Positions 22,459 to 33,668 of a stretch of DNA of 64,000 bases are shown here, in pieces. The notes under the pieces are model-generated. The model was not told the origin of the DNA. It was given only the letters and a program-made list of their open reading frames with translations, and ran no database searches. Position 1 is the stretch's first letter. Every line of letters begins with the position of its first letter. Both the position numbers and the translations under genes were made by a program. The DNA comes from Massospora cicadina (lineage: Eukaryota > Entomophthoromycota > Entomophthoromycetes > Entomophthorales > Entomophthoraceae), in the NCBI GenBank assembly GCA_022478985.1, contig JAKSZP010010602.1, forward strand, positions 124,001 through 188,000, written 5' to 3'.

Positions 22459-23259
22459 TGTTGGATTTTTGGCCTTTTTGTAGGCTCGCTGGTGCAGTAT
22501 TGCCTTGAATCCAACAATATTGCAGGATCTGCTCTTAAGACTTATTAAAAATAATGTAAACAGGCACTTTAATAAAATAAATAGTTTTATATGTTTTTGT
22601 TCTTTTATTCTGTGCTGCGTGGGGAAAAAACTAAAACTTTGATAATAGTGTAATAATAAATGAACGATTCATAGTTCAGGCTCAGATTGCTTGGTGCTTT
22701 CTGAATTAGGAAATATGTGGTTTCGACCTATCAGTTAGTTTGAGACTCACAGATAATTGTGATTTAGACTTTTCATGCCTCGAGTTCAGATTGATTGGTG
22801 CTGTCCAAATTAAGTAATATTAAAAAGTGGCCTATCAGTTAGTTTGAGACTTGCATTGCTTCAATGCAAGGGCTGATGGGATGTAACCGTTGGAAAAACA
22901 AACCATTTGGAAGGGATTTAATTAATTGGACCCAATCAGAAAGGGGGAAAATCTTTTCGCCCTGAGGAGCCCCCACCAACCCTATAGAAGAGGCTGGTTG
23001 TCATGAGGGGATGTGAGCTAAACTGATGGTGGCTGGGGAATGAGCCTCTGAGGGTCTCCCCTGAATTCGCCGCATAGTCAGTGCAATCCAATCAGTCAGA
23101 CCCGTGGTATTTGCCCGAGTTTTATTAATAGTATTATTAAAGGTGTTACCCCAATTAATAGGGTTCCACCAAGAATCAACCAAGGTCTTTTGGCCGATTT
23201 GGTCTTCACTTACCTCGAAACCACTCTTTTCCATACCTCAGACTTGTAAATGGCCTTCA
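22459..23259 (-). mobile_element. Solo LTR D inserted in B1
   Basis: 801 bp starting TGTTGGATTTTTGG and ending GGCCTTCA, splitting B1 between RT and RNase H. Flanking AAAGC (22454-22458) and GGAGC (23260-23264) fit a diverged 5 bp duplication; B2 at 61010-61040 gives the empty site. On the minus strand it carries a 77-codon frame (23001-23234) with KTLVDSWWNPINW, closely resembling the C LTR frame, so D is a distant relative of C in the opposite direction. Confidence 0.8.
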
Positions 23260-23600
23260 GGAGCCATTCTAAGTCACTTAGATGACAATGAGGATGAACA
23301 TCCAGTAGCCTATGTGAGCAGAACACTGTTGCCAGCAGAAAGAAACTATACTGTGACAGAGTGAGAGTGGCAGTCATCCATGCCTGTAAACAATTTCGAG
23401 TCTACATACATGAAATGCACTTTAAAGTCATAGCCAACCACTCATCCCTGCGCTGGCCTCATAACCTGAAGGAACCAGAGGGCCGTTTGACCCAATGGGT
23501 TTTAAAGCTGCAAGCCTACAATTTCAAAATTATCCACAGGACTGGAGCAGTACATCAGAATGCTGACGGATTGTCTTGATTGCCAGTTGTTCATGTGATC
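23260..23600 (+). pseudogene. B1 RNase H
   Basis: Gypsy RNase H blocks: HLDDNEDEHPVAYVSRTLLP, AERNYTVTE, ACKQFRVYIHEMHFKVIANH and FKIIHRTGAVHQNADGLS. A TGA at 23362-23364 replaces the Arg of TERE, followed by a 4 bp deletion relative to B2. Another TGA at 23577-23579 follows DGLS, where Arg is usual. The N-terminal catalytic Asp segment (QADASLLAIKAV) lies on the other side of solo LTR D (about 22425-22458). Degrades the RNA strand after reverse transcription. Confidence 0.82.
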
Positions 23601-23699
23601 TATCCTTAGGCTGATGCACTGTTTCAGTGGATGATCAAAGGAGATATTAGGGATAAACCCCAAGAAATTTGGAATGCATTACAAAAGGCCATGGAAAAT

Positions 23700-24790
23700 A
23701 CTAATTTTTAAAAACAATCAATTATACAAAATGATTGAAGAAAGACAGGTTTTATTTCCTAAACCATCAGAACAAGCGGAAATCATTTGAGCTGCTCATA
23801 AGGTTGTCAGCCATGGTGGCCTAAAGAAGACAGTGGATCCTATTCACCTATATTATTACTGGGAATCCATTAACTACAATGTTGCAGATTATCTGGCCTG
23901 TTGTGTGGAACGTTAATTTCACAAGCAACACAAGAACATTGTAGGGTACAGGCTAGTACGCCCTGGTTTCACATGGCACACAGTGTCCATAGATGTTATG
24001 TAACCATTGAGTATCAGCACCAGAGGAGTGAAGTAATTAATCGTCATAATAGACCATTTAACCTGATGGGTCAAAACAAAAGCCCTCGGCAAAGTGGATG
24101 CAATAAGTATGGCAAAGTTTAAACTTAACCAAGTGATCTATCAGCACAGTTACCCTCAAGTTATTCTCAGTGACAATGAGAACCAATTTTACTTCATATG
24201 TAATTCCCAGGCTAAATAAATTAACAGGAATCCGCAGTGTTGTATCTGTCACCTATCTTCAGAAACAAACGGAATGGTGGAAAGAGTGAATGCAACTCTA
24301 GCCTCAACATTACAAAAATTGGTCATGGGGAAAACTTCCTCTTGGGGCATATCTGAGTTTGTTCACATTCACTTATAATATCAGTTACCATTTGGTGACT
24401 GAGATAATGCCATTGGAATTGTTATATGGGGGAAAGCTGCATTACCACCAATATTGTATTCAGCAGTAGAGCCATCTTTGGGAATGAGTGCTAAACATTA
24501 TCTATCCTAACTGGCCAATATCCAGATTAAATTACAATCACGGGCAATTGAAATGACAATGAGAAAAAGAATCAGCGCAAAGAAAACAGATGACCACAAT
24601 TGACCTACATTGAAAGAATACCATGTGGGTGGTAGGGTAGCCTATTGCAATACCCATGGGTTCAGGAGGAAAAATAAGTTAGACGCCCTATGGATGGGAC
24701 TGTTTGAAATTATTTAAGTCATCAAACGATGCCTATACAATCAAAAATACTGAGAATGGTTGCATAATCAATAAAGTCCATGCAAAATCC
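23700..24790 (+). pseudogene. B1 integrase
   Basis: Zinc-binding HHCC region around AAHKVVSHGGLKKT and ADYLACCVER (last Cys changed; B2 keeps CVEC). DDE core: first Asp in VSIDVM, second in VILSDNENQF, Glu in NGMVERVNATLASTL. C-terminal GPF-like end near 24690. Many stops and shifts. Followed by a 600 bp spacer before the 3' LTR. Inserts the cDNA into the genome. Confidence 0.8.
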
Positions 24791-25400
24791 TCAAAGTATT
24801 GGACTTAAAAGAAAAAAGAGACAAAAACAATAAAAAGATGCATAAAAATATAAAAAAAAAGTAAAAAAATACTAAAAAACCTGATTTTGTTTTGAGCAGT
24901 GATGCATCTAGTGATATTCCCACTTACTGAGCTGGAGGAAGGAAAAATAGTGATGGGAAAAAGTCTTAAGAGTTGGCAGGAGCAGGATGGGCTAAAACTA
25001 GATCTGCCAAAATAGTCCCTATCAACAAAATGTTGAAACCCGTCCTGGGGTTGGTACAGGTGGCAAGGTGCCAACGGAACCTGTCCTGAGGTTTGTACAC
25101 TTGGCAAAGTGCCAATGAGACCCGTCCTGGGGTTTGTATAGGTGGACCAGTTGATCTTTCAGCAAAAGATGCAAAGATGGGACTGGCGTGGCAAGATGTC
25201 ATGGGAACCATGCTTGAGAAGAGGTGGCAACGGGTAGTAACCAAGGATATGAAGTCATCAAAACTGAGCAGAGCATATGGGCATTGAGTGCGGACAGAGC
25301 TGCACTCCACTGAGGACATAGAGATATGATAAACAAATATAAGCTCAAGCTAATGCAGCTTCCATCTCTGAGGGTTCTATCTTCTGTTGAATAATCTGGT
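24791..25400 (+). other. B1 3' spacer with short tandem repeats
   Basis: Not clearly coding. A roughly 45 bp phrase (AACCCGTCCTGGGG... TGGTACAGGTGGCAAGGTGC) is repeated three times at about 25037-25145. A single copy lies at the corresponding place in B2 (62829-62895). Confidence 0.6.
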
Positions 25401-25411
25401 CAAGAGGGGGA
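25401..25411 (+). promoter_or_regulatory. Polypurine tract of B1
   Basis: CAAGAGGGGGA immediately before the 3' LTR; B2 has CAAAAGGGGGAATA at the same place. Confidence 0.65.
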
Positions 25412-26315
25412 TGTATCAGAATTTCAGATGACCACATAATCCAATCTTTTAACTGATTAATAGATTTGACAATTAAGCTATAATCATATAGGATTGGCAA
25501 CAGCGGCTGATTGATGAAATTATTGTCAGGCATCATCCCCAGATGATATTTGAGGCTGCTGACTGATGAGATTATTGTTGTTCATCATCCCCAGAAAGAT
25601 TGAGCAATAAAATATGGGAATAACATCCAATAGTCGAATTGTAGGAAAGGGTTCAGAGTGGAATGGATTGGAGTCATCAGAAACTACCAAAACAATCAAA
25701 TGATGGAGGAAGAGTAGAATTGTCATTTGCTAAAACAATTAGTTTTGAGTCCCTAATTCCAATTGTTTGGTCGCCAAATATCTGAGGATTATGCTGCCTA
25801 AGAAACTCAAGGCAACGGTACCTGATGAGATTTGGTGCTTAACACTTGAGGGTCAAACCAGTATAGGAGCACAAATAATTCCCAGAGGTCAGCTGAAAAG
25901 TTGTGTGCAATTATAACTATAAAAACCCCAGATTATTCCCTAATAAAAACAGATTCAAACTTGATAATAACTTAGTTGTTTTAACATTGGTTGCTTTAAC
26001 ATTACTCTTAAGATAAGAGTGCAAGGATCAGATATCTTTAGGTCATTACTATCAGATCTCCACTTGGCTCTGCATGAAGAGAATAGGGAAAGTGTTCCCT
26101 ACCAGTACCAGAATATCTTCAAGACAAAGAAGCACCAGTTTATCATTGGACTTTTCACTCAACGTGGCTTTTGGGGATTCAACTCTAATAGTCTTCATAC
26201 TATTATTGCCCCAGTTACTCAATTTGAATCAAATAATCAATGCAAGGATCCATGAACCTGTGCAGTTGAAATCTAGGGCAGAAGCGAGGAACCATCCAAG
26301 CTCAAGATTTTAACA
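25412..26315 (+). repeat. 3' LTR of B1
   Basis: 904 bp, TGTATCAGAATTTCAG... ending ATTTTAACA, followed by the target duplication GCCTC. See the 5' LTR for the uneven divergence between the pair. Confidence 0.9.
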
Positions 26316-26320
26316 GCCTC

Positions 26321-26935
26321 ACTGTCAGTATAATCATCTAGCGTTCATTTGATGGCTTTTTTTATTAAACTTGCTTATATCATTGATGAGTTTTTTAAAT
26401 ATGAACAAACGTTGATCACTAGTTAGTCTTAACTGAAGGAAAGTATTTATTTATTAATATGTGAAGAGAAAACTTTGTACCCTTTTTAAGCATATTGCAT
26501 GCAAAGAGGAGTGTGAGATTTGGCATAGTTTAAGCTTATATGGAGAAGGAGTGATAAAATCTAACATTTATATATAAAATGTGTTACAAATACATTAACT
26601 TAAATAATTCATTTATTTCATTAGCTTTATAGGTCTTGATAAGTGGTTAGTAGGCTTTGGATGGTTTATAAGTTCAACAATTTGTCTTTTGCTGAGTGGT
26701 GGTTCATTTTTTGATTGATTTGATGGGCTCAATGGTTTCAGATAAACAGTTGAAGGTTTAGTTAATTTGACAGGCTTAATTAATTTAGGCTAAGTGGTTG
26801 GAGGTTGAAATACTTGATCAGTTAATGGGTTCTGAACTTATTGATGGCTATTTACCAATATAAAAAACTAAAATAATTTAGAATCAGCTGGTAAGTTATA
26901 AACACTGTAGCAAAGCATGGGTATCTGGATATTAG
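26321..26935 (+). mobile_element. Helitron 3' part (copy 4)
   Basis: Ends CACTGTAGCAAAGCATGGGT then GGATATTAG|T, the decayed form of the intact Helitron 3' hairpin at 41408-41440. The upstream 300 bp has the family's degenerate interior (GGTTGGAGG, GGTTTCAGATAAACAG). The 5' end is not recognised; the sequence from 26321 to about 26580 is unassigned. Confidence 0.6.
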
Positions 26936-26944
26936 TTTATATTG

Positions 26945-27310
26945 ATGAAAAATTTGGAGAAAAAAGATCTCCTTTAAAAAAAAGCTTTAAAAAGTATGAA
27001 AAATTAAGAAATTATGCTTTCTCAATAAAACCCTTTTTAAAGTTGGCGCCATCTTCCAACCTGACTTATAGAATTTTGCTCACAGATACAATTTATATCT
27101 TATATCTGGATTGAGTCCAAATGTAAACTATAAGCAACTTAGAATATACAGTGCTGATTATATATATTATAAATGACTATCATAATTTGGTTAAAATATG
27201 GCACCAACTTCAAAAAGGGTTTTATTGAGGAGGCATAATTTCTCAATTATTTCATACTTTTCTAGAGCTTTTTTGAAGGAGGTTCTTTTTTCCCATTTTA
27301 TTCAGAAGGT
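26945..27310. mobile_element. Foldback element F2-b
   Basis: Inverted arms at about 26945-27050 and 27195-27310, homologous to F2-a (TTTTTAAAGTTGGCGCCATC against ATATGGCACCAACTTCAAAA). It lies directly after a Helitron 3' end, as F2-a does. Confidence 0.65.
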
Positions 27311-27507
27311 TCTTTTTTCCCAAGAAACTTTACCCCCAGTTATTTTCCCCAAAAAAATTAGCGCATTTTTAAAAATGGCTCATTTTCCTACTTTTATTAA
27401 ATTTTACTATCTCTATATATCCCTTTTGACCCCTTACTATCTCTCTAAAAATAAAACTCATTGCATATATATTTTATATAGTATCTTATAGACAAATATA
27501 CTAATAA

Positions 27508-27860
27508 TTCATTTTATTAAATTTGGTTGATTTTATTGGTCAAATTAAATTAAATTTACTGATTGCCATATACAATACTTCATTTTTTAAATTTAGATGA
27601 TTTTATTGGTCAACATATGCTGAATTTACTGATTGCCATCTACAGTAATTCACTTTATTAGACTTGGTTGCTTTTATTAGTCAATCTATGGTATTTTTTA
27701 TTGATTGCTATCTAAAATAATATATTTTATCAAATATATATGAGTTTATTGGTCAAATTATGCAAAAATGATAGCCATCTATAATGGTTTAAGCTCATCC
27801 CACTATGAGCTCATACTGATTGAATTTTGAACATACCCCCAGCCATAGTAAATATATCAT
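27508..27860 (+). mobile_element. F1 half-arm, empty-site version
   Basis: Parallel to 8697-9335 without the SINE: 63 bp tandem units, GATAGCCATCTATAATGG, then TTTTGAACATACCCCCAGCC. Gives the empty site for SINE S1-a. Confidence 0.7.
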
Positions 27861-27861
27861 A

Positions 27862-28165
27862 ATTGAGAAATTATGCCTCTTTAATAAAACCCTTTTTGAA
27901 GTTGGAACCATATTTCAACTGACTTATAATAGGTATTTTATAATTTATATACTCAGTACTATATATCCTAAGTTTCTTATAGTTTACACTTGGACCCAAC
28001 TCAGATAAAATATAAATTTTATTTGTGAGTAAAGTTTTATAGTTTAGGTTGGAAGATGGCACCAACTTTAAAAAGAGTTTTATTGAGGAGGCTTAATTTA
28101 TCAATTATTTTATACTTTTTAGAGCTTTTTTTAAAGGTTGTTCTTTTTCCCAATTTTTTTATTAT
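27862..28165. mobile_element. Foldback element F2-c, partial
   Basis: AATTGAGAAATTATGCCTC... and the inverted arm ending near TTTTTCCCAATTTTTTTA, joined abruptly to the F1 half-arm on its left and to an F1 right arm on its right. Confidence 0.6.
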
Positions 28166-28316
28166 AGATGATTTCTTAGATCACCTTCAACTAAATGTTG
28201 CCTAATTTCAAACCAATTGAATATATTTTAAACCATCTTTTCTCAGTTAGCTTCCTACTGTCATTCACAGGTTTAATCTAGGCCAATCTAACCAAGCACT
28301 TAAGTAATCTAACTAT

Positions 28317-28897
28317 TGTAACAATCAAGTTTGTCTTGATTGTTGCATTTCAACTCTTATTTAGTTTTTCTAAATCTGATTCAAATCAGTTTAAAAAATA
28401 CTTTTGGCTAGGTCATTTTGGGCGCTGGGTTGTGCTTCACCTGAGTTGTATATTGGGCTCATATGAGCCTAATCAATGACTTGGGTGAGGCCCCCAAAGG
28501 GCAGCCTTTATAATGCACACCCATCAATTCTGAAGCTCACTTCAGAATTTTACCTCTAGCTTTCCCTTCCTAGAGAGCATTGTCAGTTGCTCCCCATATG
28601 AGCTATGGACGGCAGGCCCCTTTTGTATTCAGAATAAAAATAAAGGTTGTTTGAGGGTTAGCATACCTCACTTACCTGTTAGTCATTTTTGTATATCCAG
28701 TTCTAAAGAGCTTTTGTGTGGTTGGGTCAGACCAACCACTTTAGACTTTGCATAACTAACTCAAAGTAGGTATGTTTGGTGCCGTCAGTGCCCTGAACCT
28801 CACCCTACTCAGTTAGTTTGCTTTGGTTGCTTGTCAGTGCACCAAAGAATCATTTTATTAAATGGTGGTCGGTAATTGGGATTTTCCAATCATGACA
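28317..28897 (+). repeat. 5' LTR of A2
   Basis: 581 bp, TGTAACAATCAAGTTTGTC to TTTCCAATCATGACA. Matches A1 LTRs in reverse and 35628-36175 directly. Confidence 0.9.
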
Positions 28898-29660
28898 TAA
28901 TTTCAAAAGTCAAATGTGCACTGCACGCCTCCAATCCCTAGTTCAGCTGACCTCAGTGGTCACTTGGTCCTGGTTGTTGAGGAACTAGCACCAGTGGGAG
29001 CTGGTGACTAATGGTCAACCCTGGACATGAAGTGACCATCAGCTGAAAATCCCGGTGGGGCCTCCCACTCACCAGGGATTCAGTTGGCACCAAGGAACCT
29101 GTCCCAGAAGGGCTCCCTCACCCACGGATGGTCTGCCCAGAAAGGGGATGGACATCCAGCTACGCTGAACTGCATTCCCATCTCACACTTCTTTTGGAGA
29201 AAGTGCCTTACTGGTTGGGATGGGAAGACCATTGCTAACAGGAGCCTGGAAGGGGGTGCACAACACACACAAGTGCTGGGCGTGCATCCTCAGGTGGTGG
29301 CCATCCGCCACGCTGAACTGCTCACCCCTCTTGCACTTCTGTTGGAGAAAGTGCCTTCCTGGTCAGGATGGAAAGACCATTGCCAACAGGAGCCTGGGAG
29401 GGTATGCACAACACAGCCGAGTGCTGGGCATGTGTCCTCAGGCTGGTGGGCTGATTCTGGCAGCCCAGTCCTGATTTGCCCTCACCATTTGTCTTTTTCC
29501 CTTGAGGGGCCCAGAGTTTATCTGGGCTAATATTCCTGGGGCTCAAGGTAACTTGCCCCAGGAAGCCCTCATCATGGCAGCCTTCCGCTGTGGGGCCCCT
29601 CTTCAGGGAAGGGCCCTCCTCTAGAAGGGATAATGTAACAATCAAGTTCATCTTAATTGT

Positions 29661-30516
29661 TGTAAGGAAAGTGTCTATAACTCTCCTGTTTCCAGCGTGG
29701 TGGTGCATGATGCACAGAGCCAACGCTAAGAAACTAGTCACGAGGAGTAAAGTTACTAGAGCCCAGCAGAGAGTGCTTGAGCTATAATAAAATAGGTTGA
29801 GGATGGCTATCATTATAATAAATAGCCAAAATGGAGACACGCAGTACTTGAAGCGGTAGGATATAGGTGCCCCAGGTTGGAGGGAACCTGGGTGGCCCAA
29901 TGGTGCACATGCAGATAGATTTATTGTAGCTATAATTAAATGGTTGACATTATGCAAGATATCCACAAAGAGGTCCACGCACAGGATAGACCAAGATAGC
30001 ATAAGTAAAATGGTGTACTAGCAAAGGTTTTATTTAAGGGGAAGTTGACCAAGAGGAGAGATTAGTCTTGACATGAGGAATTTAAGGGATTTGGAAAAAT
30101 AATCAATTTAAGGAAGTGGGTTTAAGCTGAGGCGCACCTATAGGTGCACGCTTTCATTGGGCAATACACTGTACTTGGTAATTGACTGAACTTGTGTAAT
30201 TAATTGTAGAAGCAGACAACCCAAACTGAAAAATTTTGAAAGCCAAACAGGTTTTTTGACCCTGTTCACCTAAAAACTGAAGCAAAATGTTTTTGTTTAC
30301 CGCAAAGCTAGTTCATTTTAATGCACCTGCTGTTATACAAGGCTAAACTTCTTTTCATCCTTAGAACCAACTTGTGCATACTTCACCTTAACCTAGCATT
30401 GATATATGGGATGCTTGAGGTTAGGTAGGACTGCCAATTTCATTTTTCGGCCTCCTGACATGCTGCTTTATCTTTAACGTTGGTTTCAATTATGATGTCA
30501 TTTTCCAACCATGACA
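29661..30516 (-). repeat. 3' LTR of G (minus-strand sense)
   Basis: Plus-strand edges TGTAAGGAAAGTG and CCAACCATGACA. Followed on the minus-strand upstream side by the purine tract AAAAGGAGGAGAGGGTAA (30517-30534). Confidence 0.9.
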
Positions 30517-30534
30517 TTACCCTCTCCTCCTTTT

Positions 30535-30816
30535 GGGGCTCCACCACCCTCCAGGGGCTGCGCCAAGAAAAAGTTTTTTGTGGACTGAAGCCAACTTCAT
30601 TGTAAAAATGGTTTGCTTTGACTGAGATCTGGCATCCTGTGAAAAATGCTTGTGGAAAGCGTTGATTAGGTCCTGGGCATGTTCACAGTTGTGCGCTGGT
30701 ACCCAACTGTTCTCCACTGCATTAAAACCCTTCCAAGATACCAGGTACTCAAGTTTTCTTTTTACTCTTTGGGAGGCTACTATATCCTCCACTTCCCACT
30801 CTGGTACCCCATCCAT
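30535..30816 (-). pseudogene. G integrase end with chromodomain
   Basis: VPEWEVEDIVASQRVKRKLE, then YLVSWKGF and ENSWVP, is a chromodomain at residues about 4-50 of this frame; the aromatic and W-K-G residues of the fold are kept. Chromodomains at the integrase end steer chromoviruses to marked chromatin. This piece is cut from the integrase core by stops between about 30820 and 31550. Confidence 0.9.
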
Positions 30817-31299
30817 GAGATAAGCCTCAGGAGTCTCTGGTGGGGGCTCTCAAACAACATCAATTTGCTCTCATGAAAGACAGAAAAGATCCAAAATGAA
30901 TAGAGAAGATCTAACTGGTATGAGGCGTGGCCCACCTTTCTAATAACGGGGTAAGACCCAATCCTCTTTGGTCCCAGCTTTTTTCATGGCTGCTTGATAG
31001 GGATGTTATGAGCATCAAGCATCACAAGATCCCCTTCTTTGTACGCTGGACCCACTCATCATTTACTATCAGCATTTTACTTATACTTTCATTGCTACCT
31101 CCAAACTTGTGTAAACCCCCATGTGTACTTTCTTGATAGTCTTGGCAAAGTCCACCACTGCTTCCACTTTAGATCCACAGCTGGGCTTCATGTTAAAGGT
31201 GGGCTTAAAACCATTATTGGCAAAAAATTAGAAACAACTGATCAAAGAATGCAAAGTGTTGTTGTAGCAAAACTGGGCCATAGGAAGGTGAAAAACTAA

Positions 31300-31767
31300 T
31301 CTGAATGGTCCACGGCAGTGTAAAACCGCAGAAACTGTTCTAAGCACTGGTTCACTTGTTTAGTCTGTCCATCTGATTGAGTATGATAGGTAGTTGAACG
31401 GCAGGGGTGAATCTGAAGAGCCTTACACAATTCTTACCAAAAGACAGAGTTAAACTGGAATCCCCAGATCAATAATAATTTCTTGGTGGACCCAATGAAG
31501 CGCAAATGCATAAGTGACAAAGAGCCTAGCCATCTTAGCTACGGTTACTGTTGTCCTTCAAGTAATAAAGTTGATGAACTTTGTAAAACAGTCCACCACC
31601 ACCATAATGGCATCATAACTATCAGAAACTGGTAATTCTACAATGAAATCCACTGATAGGAAAGTCCGGGGCCCTTCAGCCTTTTGAACTAGTACCAAAA
31701 CCACTAAAGGCTGCTGATTTGGTTTCATTTGATTGCAGATCAGGCACTTTTTACAATATTGTCCCAT
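31300..31767 (-). pseudogene. G integrase core
   Basis: Zinc-binding CKKCLICNQMKP, then the first catalytic Asp in FLSVDFIVELP and the VVVDCFTKF strand, at 31558-31767. Downstream integrase sequence (to about 31300 and less clearly to 30820) is broken by several stops. Confidence 0.82.
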
Positions 31768-31917
31768 CTGAGCAGATAAGCCTTTTCAATTGTAGGTGCA
31801 CAAAATTAACTCCAAAGTATTTGCTTTTCCAAGATGACCAACGGTGATTCCGTCATGATGGTTCCAGATGATTTCCAGGCAAAGTGGTCCAGCAGGAACC
31901 CATAAGCACCCCTAAAA

Positions 31918-32136
31918 TCACACTATCTCATCCTTTACATGATAGCCCCTGATTAGATCCTCCCAATTCAATGCTCTCTTAGCAAGTACCATAGTATATT
32001 TGGCTGATAATGGCTGAGAAAGGACTACCTTTTTGAACATACCATATTCCTCCACATTTTCCAGAGGAGCAAGCGGGGGCCTGTTGGCTGTGGAAGAGGG
32101 AATTGGAGACACAGTCTTATCTGGTGGAATCATCAA
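31918..32136 (-). pseudogene. G RNase H-integrase connector
   Basis: Open 72-codon stretch between RNase H and integrase with no own motif; placed by position and continuous sense. It ends with WEDLIRGYHVKDEIV. Confidence 0.5.
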
Positions 32137-32162
32137 CTGGGTGTTATAAACCTCTACCTCCT

Positions 32163-32860
32163 TTAATCTGGAGCTAATGCAGGATTGCAGCTCAAAGCAT
32201 CTGCCAACCGATTCTCATTGCCCTTGGTGAAATTATAAGAAAATGCAAATTGAGCAAGAGTCTCATGCCAACAGGTTTGCCGTGGAGTTAGATCATGAGG
32301 AGCGCGGTAGTACAGTAAGGCACGGTGATATGTACATATGCAGAAGGGTTGGGATAAGCCAAGCAAGTGATGACGCCAATAAGTCAGCGCCTCCACCACT
32401 GCAAGTAACTCTTTGTCATAAACAGCATAGTTTAACTCAGGCAAAGACATTTTCCTAGAAAAATATCTCACCAGATGATCTGTACCATCTTTACCTACTT
32501 GTAACAAGGCAGCTACTATGGCAACGTTGGAGGCATCAGTAGACACAATGAACTCTTTTGAAGGATCTACATGGCGAAGGATGGACATGGACAACAGGCT
32601 GCACTTTACTGCTTGGAAAGCATCCTCCAAAGTGGGGGACCACTGAAGCACTTTTGCACCACTGGCCTTATACAAGGGCGCTGCCACCTCAGAAATATTG
32701 GGCATGAACTTCTTGAGGAATGTACACATCCTCAAAAAACTCCTCGATTCTTTAACTGAAGTGGGGGTGAGCCACTTATGAATTGCCTTCCCCTTGTATG
32801 GAGTTATCATAAGTCCTTGGTCAAACATGATGTTGCCCAGAAAAGTGACCTGGGACTTGG
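32163..32860 (-). pseudogene. G RT connection and RNase H
   Basis: A 221-codon open frame (32163-32828). The RT connection (KESRSFLRMCTFLKKFMPNI, then AAPLYKASGAKVLQW) leads into RNase H with the first catalytic Asp in FIVSTDASNVAIVAALLQ, then YFSRKMSLPELNYAVYDKEL and the GNENRLADALS end. Complete as a domain pair except for its N-terminal link to RT. Confidence 0.88.
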
Positions 32861-32864
32861 TAAT

Positions 32865-33306
32865 TTACATTTGCTGATCTTCAGCATAAGGCGGGCTGCC
32901 TTTAACCTCTCCACCACTTGCTGAAGGTGTACTGCATGGGACTCATGATCAGGGGAAAACACCAGAATATCATCCATATAGGCAACCGCGCATACCCCAG
33001 AAGGTCCCCCAAAGCTTCATCAATGCGGCGTTGAAAGATAGCTGTGGCATTCTTAAGCCCAAAGGGAATGACCCAAAACTGGAAAATCCCTTTTCTGGTA
33101 CAGAATGTGGTTAATCACTCATGTCCTTTCTTAGTCCAGATCTGATTGAACGCATTAAGGCAATCCAGTTTGGAGAAAACTTTAGCCTTCTCTACATAGC
33201 GCGCAATCTGAGAATCCAAAGGGATAGGATGGAGTTCTGGTACAGTAACATTGTTTAGGTTCCCATAATCTGAACAAGGGTGTAAAGTTCCATCAGCCTT
33301 CTCCAC
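32865..33306 (-). pseudogene. G reverse transcriptase
   Basis: 33115-33306 encodes DGTLHPCSDYGNLNNVTVPE and AKVFSKLDCLNAFNQI (first catalytic Asp region). The polymerase box AYMDDILV is intact at about 32968-32985 (YMDD). Frame shifts and stops separate the blocks. Confidence 0.85.
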
Positions 33307-33668
33307 AAAGAGAAGTGGGGAGCATATAGGGGAGGTAAGCTGAAAAATCGTGCCTTTGGCTAACTGATCCTTAACTCACACATCTAAAGCCTCCTCCTCC
33401 CAGAAAGTCAATGGGTAAATGGGAGAAGATATATGCACCAGGTCCACAGTGAGCTTGAACTCACAATCAAACTCTGAATGATCAGGTAGTGCATTAGCTG
33501 AAGCCACATCAATTGAAGATTCCAACCCCTCCAAACGGGAAGGTAGGGGAACTTCTTCAGAGTGATTTAACAACGGGGCAAGACTGAGAGGGTAAATATT
33601 GGGTCAGTGGGGCAAATTGCCCTGATAGTTGGGTTTAGCCAAAGGAACCACCAACCTGTGACCATTCT

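Larger units (their letters stand above)
13813..26315 (+). mobile_element. Ty3/gypsy element B1 (nested host for C and D)
   Basis: LTRs at 13813-14766 and 25412-26315 and a perfect 5 bp target duplication GCCTC (13808-13812 and 26316-26320). The order is LTR, primer-binding site, gag with CCHC knuckle, protease, RT, RNase H, integrase, purine tract, LTR, which is the Metaviridae gene order. It is cut by gypsy element C in the protease region and by solo LTR D at the start of RNase H. All domains carry stops or shifts, so this copy is dead. Confidence 0.92.

Noticed and set aside
29084..29530. 148-codon plus-strand open frame (and a similar 104-codon frame at 1354-1668)
   Set aside because: It lies in the GC-rich non-coding internal part of family A, overlaps other open frames on both strands, and differs in frame between copies A1 and A2.
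29322..30002. 226-codon minus-strand open frame
   Set aside because: It crosses the target duplication between the A2 LTR and the G LTR, so it joins two unrelated elements and cannot be an ancestral gene.
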